From Flavobacterium sp. LHD-85 (GTDB lineage: Bacteria; Bacteroidota; Bacteroidia; Flavobacteriales; Flavobacteriaceae), in NCBI RefSeq assembly GCF_030929595.1, contig NZ_JAVFVR010000016.1:1-64000 (forward strand): a DNA stretch of 64,000 bases. The letters run 5' to 3'. Position numbers and translations under genes: made by a program. Positions 60,701 to 64,000 of the stretch are shown piece by piece (the first letter of the stretch is position 1; every line of letters starts with the position of its first letter). The notes under the pieces are model-generated. The model had not been told where the DNA came from. It saw only the letters and a list, made by a program, of their open reading frames with translations, and did no database searches.

Positions 60701-61894
60701 ATGATTTCAAAATTTAATGTACTTCCCGCATTTTTTATTATTAAAATAATTCTAGATTTTTTTAGTCCTTTTAGAGAGCTTAATAGTGTTATACAATTAT
60801 GCATTACACTTCCAATCTTGATGGATAGAGAATTTCTAAATTTTATAGTAAAGCGTAAATTGAATTTTGTTTTATTATATTTTCTGCTTTATGTGTTTAT
60901 ATCAAAAAATATTCAATCGGTTAAGATTTTTATCGCTGTTCTTTTTTATTGTATTTTTTTATTTATTGGTTATAAATCAACACTTAATGTAATAATTAAA
61001 AGATCTAAAATAATATGGAAAGTTGGTTTAGTTTGTTTTTTTGCAAGTTTACTAATTTCGATATTAACTGGTCGGTATTCGAGAAGAGAGTTTTATAATT
61101 TTGAACATGTAAACCTTTTAGGGACTTATTTCGTTTTTATCTCTATTTTTTATTTTATTCATTATAAGAATAAAAAGAAAAAAGTTCGTTCGCTGGAAAG
61201 TTCATCTCTCAGTTTAGTAATTGCTTCTTATTTAACTCTTTCAACAGGAGCTTTTGTTAGTCAGCTTACGGCATTTATACCTTCAAGATATTATAAACTG
61301 AGGAATATTTTGTATTTATCTCTTTTAATAATAATTGCTGGCATAGGTTCTTATTATATAACAGACTCAGTTTCTCCTGATTTACATCAAAAAATATTTG
61401 GTTCAATTAATTATTTTGGAAAAGAAATATCATTAAAAGAGTTTTATCAGGATTCAATTCATCAAAATCTGGAACTAAATGATTCAGAAAATAGTGGCTC
61501 TTTTACCTGGCGAATTTTTTCTTATACTTTCTATTTGTATAATATTTTTCATCAAGACATTATAAATTTTTTGTTTGGTTCTGGAGTTGAATCATTTTTT
61601 CAATATGCGACTTTTGCACCACATAACGATTTTATTGCAATTTTTCTTGATTTTGGTTTAGTCGGTTTATTATGTTTTTTGTTTTTCTTATTCAAACTTT
61701 TTAAAGCAGCAATTCGGAGTAATTCTAAGGTTCTAATAACTTTTATTGTTTTTTTAGTACTTCGTTTATCGTTTGAAAATGTTATTTATTCATCATATGT
61801 GTTTTCCTTAATTACCGCTACAGGAGGACTAATATCTGGCACTTTACTCAGAAAAAATAATAGAAATAATTATGAAAATACTGTATGTATCTAA
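60701..61894 (+). CDS. Wzy-like O-antigen polymerase or ligase
   Basis: The 397-residue protein has about ten membrane segments and a large periplasmic loop (about 225-275). The C-terminal part reads FAPHNDFIAIFLDFGLVGLLCFLFFLFKL, the Wzy_C/O-antigen ligase pattern with the conserved HN. It either polymerises repeat units or ligates them. I favour the polymerase role because the operon has wzx and no other candidate. The stop overlaps the next gene by 23 bases. Confidence 0.82.
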   Translation: MISKFNVLPAFFIIKIILDFFSPFRELNSVIQLCITLPILMDREFLNFIVKRKLNFVLLYFLLYVFISKNIQSVKIFIAVLFYCIFLFIGYKSTLNVIIKRSKIIWKVGLVCFFASLLISILTGRYSRREFYNFEHVNLLGTYFVFISIFYFIHYKNKKKKVRSLESSSLSLVIASYLTLSTGAFVSQLTAFIPSRYYKLRNILYLSLLIIIAGIGSYYITDSVSPDLHQKIFGSINYFGKEISLKEFYQDSIHQNLELNDSENSGSFTWRIFSYTFYLYNIFHQDIINFLFGSGVESFFQYATFAPHNDFIAIFLDFGLVGLLCFLFFLFKLFKAAIRSNSKVLITFIVFLVLRLSFENVIYSSYVFSLITATGGLISGTLLRKNNRNNYENTVCI

Positions 61895-62819
61895 TATGTT
61901 TCCTACTCAGAAACACATTTATTATGGCATTCATGTACAGGAACAAATAGAAGGTTTTAAAAAGAAATTTGGGATCGATAGTATGCTGTATTTTATCAAT
62001 GCATTAGAAAACGGAAAAATAGAATATGTAAAAGCAATATTTGGATTAAAAAAAACGATCAATAAATTTGATCCTGAAATAATCCATATACATTATGGTT
62101 TGTCTGGTTTGTTTCTTTTATTTTTTAGACCTAAATGCAAGGTATTTATTACGCTTCATGGCGGGGACATTCTTCCTAAACAAGGAAAATACATGCAACT
62201 ATTTTTTACACGAAAAATATTAAAAAAAGTTGATAAGGCATTTATTTTAAATGGAGAAATGGCTGAGATACTTTCAGAATTAAAAATTCCTTTTGAAATT
62301 CTTCCTTGTGGTGTTGATATAGATTGTTTTAATCAAAATCAAGATTATATTATCAGAAATAAAACAAATAAAGTTTTGGTTTTTCCGGGAGATTCTGCCA
62401 GACCAGTTAAAAACTTCCCTCTTTTTAAAAAAGTTTATGAAGAAGTAAGAAAGAAATATCCTTATAATCTTGATATGAAAATTGTTCACAATTTGAAAAG
62501 AGAAGAAGTTGTAGATCTATTGTCTTCTGGTGATTGTTTAGTTATGACATCATTAAGCGAGGGCTCTCCACAAATAATAAAAGAAGCATTGTCCTGTAAT
62601 TTGCCTGTTGTTTCTGTAAATGTAGGAGACGTATCGAATGTGATAGAAGATTTACCAGGTTGTTTTGTTAGTAACACTTATTCAGTAACAGAACTTGCGG
62701 AATGTATTTTTAGATCTTTTGACTCAGACATAAAAGGTCTAAGAGAAAAGTTTATTAAAAAAGGTTTATATGATAACGATTCTATTTTTAAAAGACTACT
62801 TCAAGCGTATAAAAATTAA
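61872..62819 (+). CDS. Family 4 glycosyltransferase
   Basis: This 315-residue protein has the GT-B fold. The N-terminal domain has MFPTQKHIYYGIHVQEQIEGF and HIHYGLSG. The C-terminal domain has LPCGVD, VFPGDSARPVKNFPLF, and MTSLSEGSPQIIKEALSCNLPVVSVNVGDV with the E(x)7E pattern (EGSPQIIKE). GT4 enzymes keep the anomeric configuration of the donor. The sugar is unknown. The start overlaps the polymerase gene. Confidence 0.92.
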   Translation: MKILYVSNMFPTQKHIYYGIHVQEQIEGFKKKFGIDSMLYFINALENGKIEYVKAIFGLKKTINKFDPEIIHIHYGLSGLFLLFFRPKCKVFITLHGGDILPKQGKYMQLFFTRKILKKVDKAFILNGEMAEILSELKIPFEILPCGVDIDCFNQNQDYIIRNKTNKVLVFPGDSARPVKNFPLFKKVYEEVRKKYPYNLDMKIVHNLKREEVVDLLSSGDCLVMTSLSEGSPQIIKEALSCNLPVVSVNVGDVSNVIEDLPGCFVSNTYSVTELAECIFRSFDSDIKGLREKFIKKGLYDNDSIFKRLLQAYKN

Positions 62820-62821
62820 TA

Positions 62822-63340
62822 ATGTACAATAAGATTACAGTAGCAATCTATTATATGTTAATTTTTAAATTGCCCAATTCAAGGTATTTAAGAATAAGTA
62901 ATAAAATTAGATTGTGGTATTTGAAAAATATTCTTAAGGTATTCAATTGTTCTACAGATTGCATCTTTGAGGAGGGGGTTTATATTTCTACAGGAAAGGA
63001 CAAAGTTTCAATAGGACACCATACACATATCAACGAAAATGTATTTATACAAGCAGCAAAAATTGGAAATTATGTTTTGATCGCTCCCAATGTGTCCTTA
63101 TTATCAAACTCTCATATTTCTGTTCAAATTGATTTACCAATAAATCTTCAGGGAATGACGTCAAGTAATCCTGTAATAGTTGAAGACAATGTTTGGATTG
63201 GAAGGAATGTTGTAGTAATGCCTGGTTGTGTAATTGGTACAGGCTCTATTGTTGGCGCGGGAGCAATAGTTACTAAAAACATTCCTCCATTTTCGATAGC
63301 AGTTGGTGTTCCTGCAAAAGTTATTAAAAACAGAAAATAA
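62822..63340 (+). CDS. Hexapeptide-repeat acyltransferase (WcaF/Maa-like)
   Basis: The 172-residue protein is built of left-handed beta-helix repeats: VSIGHHTHINENVFIQAAKIGNYVLIAPNVSLLSNSHI and VWIGRNVVVMPGCVIGTGSIVGAGAIVTKNIPPFSIAVGVPAKVI. It adds an acetyl or similar group to a sugar of the repeat unit. The catalytic His is probably in NSHIS. It starts two bases after the GT4 stop. Confidence 0.92.
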   Translation: MYNKITVAIYYMLIFKLPNSRYLRISNKIRLWYLKNILKVFNCSTDCIFEEGVYISTGKDKVSIGHHTHINENVFIQAAKIGNYVLIAPNVSLLSNSHISVQIDLPINLQGMTSSNPVIVEDNVWIGRNVVVMPGCVIGTGSIVGAGAIVTKNIPPFSIAVGVPAKVIKNRK

Positions 63341-63353
63341 ACTCAATCGTTTT

Positions 63354-64000
63354 ATGATTCCAAAAATAAATATATTGAACATAAATATTCAATCATTATC
63401 AAAAGAAGATTTGTTGCGGAAGCTTCATAAAGGAGTATTGTTTACTCCCAATTTAGATCATATGGTAAAGTTACAAAAAGACCCAAACTTTTATAATGTT
63501 TACCAGAATAGTGATTGGATTATCTGTGATAGTAAAATTTTAAAGTTGGTATCTGGATTTTTGGGGAAGCCTATTAAAGAGGCAATTCCTGGATCTTCAT
63601 TCTTTGCTTCTTATTGTGATTTTCATAAAAATAATCCAAGTATAAAAATATTTCTTTTAGGTGCTGCTCCTGGTGTAGGTGAGAAAGCTATGTTTAGGAT
63701 AAATGAAAAAAATGGAAGAGAAATTATTGTAGGTGCTCATTCTCCGTCTTATGGTTTTGAAAAGAATGAAATAGAATGCCAGGAAATAATTAGAAAGATT
63801 AATAATTCGAATTCTAATGTTTTGGTGGTTGGGGTCGGTGCTCCTAAACAAGAGAAATGGATAATGAAGTATAAAAATGGCTTGCCAAATATCGATTTGT
63901 TTATGGCATTAGGCGCCACAATAGATTTTGAGGCGGGAAATATAAAGAGGGCTCCTCTTTTTTTTCAAAAATTATATCTTGAGTGGTTTTACAGATTTAT
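63354..64000 (+). CDS. WecG/TagA/CpsF family glycosyltransferase (3' end cut by the window)
   Basis: About 215 residues are visible. The family motifs are present: LFTPNLDHM (TPN with the metal or base Asp), FLLGAAPGVGEKA, VGVGAPKQEKW and ALGATIDFEAGNIKRAP. TagA-type enzymes add an N-acetylmannosamine-type sugar to a lipid-linked first sugar, so this is probably an early step in the repeat unit. It runs off the right edge; the downstream part is not visible. Confidence 0.92.
   Translation, partial: MIPKINILNINIQSLSKEDLLRKLHKGVLFTPNLDHMVKLQKDPNFYNVYQNSDWIICDSKILKLVSGFLGKPIKEAIPGSSFFASYCDFHKNNPSIKIFLLGAAPGVGEKAMFRINEKNGREIIVGAHSPSYGFEKNEIECQEIIRKINNSNSNVLVVGVGAPKQEKWIMKYKNGLPNIDLFMALGATIDFEAGNIKRAPLFFQKLYLEWFYRF

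Noticed and set aside
1-64000. tRNA, rRNA, insertion sequence or prophage genes
   Set aside because: None found on reading both strands; no cloverleaf, transposase or phage structural pattern was seen.

Overview
The window looks like chromosomal DNA of a Flavobacterium-type Bacteroidota. The DNA is AT-rich. Promoters carry the Bacteroidota -7 box TAnnTTTG. Signal peptides end in the local style (…QAQ, …SYCQ) and SecA is of the long Bacteroidota type. The intergenic spaces are full of short dispersed repeats of the kind familiar from this genus: CCCGACAGGTTTT hairpins, arms reading GGTGCAAAGGCTCAAA, a CCCGATAGCTATCGGG palindrome, and TTTGCG-rich tandem units. I saw no tRNA, rRNA, CRISPR array, transposase or prophage.

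Layout. 1-11000: mostly minus-strand genes: an SDR dehydrogenase, a LURP-one-like protein, a sigma/anti-sigma/VWA operon in which both the anti-sigma factor and the VWA protein carry a TonB-plug-like segment, a prolyl oligopeptidase, and several unknown secreted proteins. 11000-16100: a PPK2-type polyphosphate phosphotransferase and a LytS/LytTR two-component system split by a tandem repeat. The kinase promoter and the neighbouring DUF6268-like outer-membrane gene share an operator with GTCAAA half-sites exactly 21 bp apart. 16200-23000: a MATE exporter, an LtaS-like membrane phosphotransferase, MeaB and a TlpA-like thioredoxin. 23000-27800: a 1043-residue Ig-like surface protein, a small secreted protein, and a gene-poor stretch with a candidate minus-strand small RNA. 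27800-36900: an Rrf2 regulator and its NAD(P)-binding partner sharing an 18-bp operator, then a DoxX-like protein, Crp/Fnr regulator, AEC transporter, 1-Cys peroxiredoxin, KefB-like antiporter, PurB and CobB.

37040-39234 is a tight three-gene operon: APS kinase, Asp/Asn beta-hydroxylase-fold oxygenase and sulfotransferase. It looks able to make PAPS and use it on an unknown acceptor, and is a good candidate for an undescribed pathway. 39296-55600: TrmH, a PepSY/TonB-receptor metal-uptake set, SecA, a cobalamin adenosyltransferase, a MacB-type ATPase, an FKBP lipoprotein, an ABC-F ATPase and several unknowns.

55884 to the right edge is one plus-strand surface-polysaccharide operon: two nucleotidyltransferases, SDR, Wzx flippase, LicD, GT2, Wzy-like polymerase, GT4, hexapeptide acyltransferase and WecG/TagA/CpsF (cut by the edge). 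The LicD and cytidylyltransferase genes suggest a glycan decorated with an alcohol phosphate. A clear promoter sits about 160 nt ahead of its first gene.

The most useful non-coding findings are the two shared operators (LytTR-type and Rrf2-type), a dispersed repeat that supplies the C-terminal tails of both MeaB and the KefB-like antiporter, and two candidate structured RNAs. All calls rest on reading the sequence and on family knowledge; no database search was possible.
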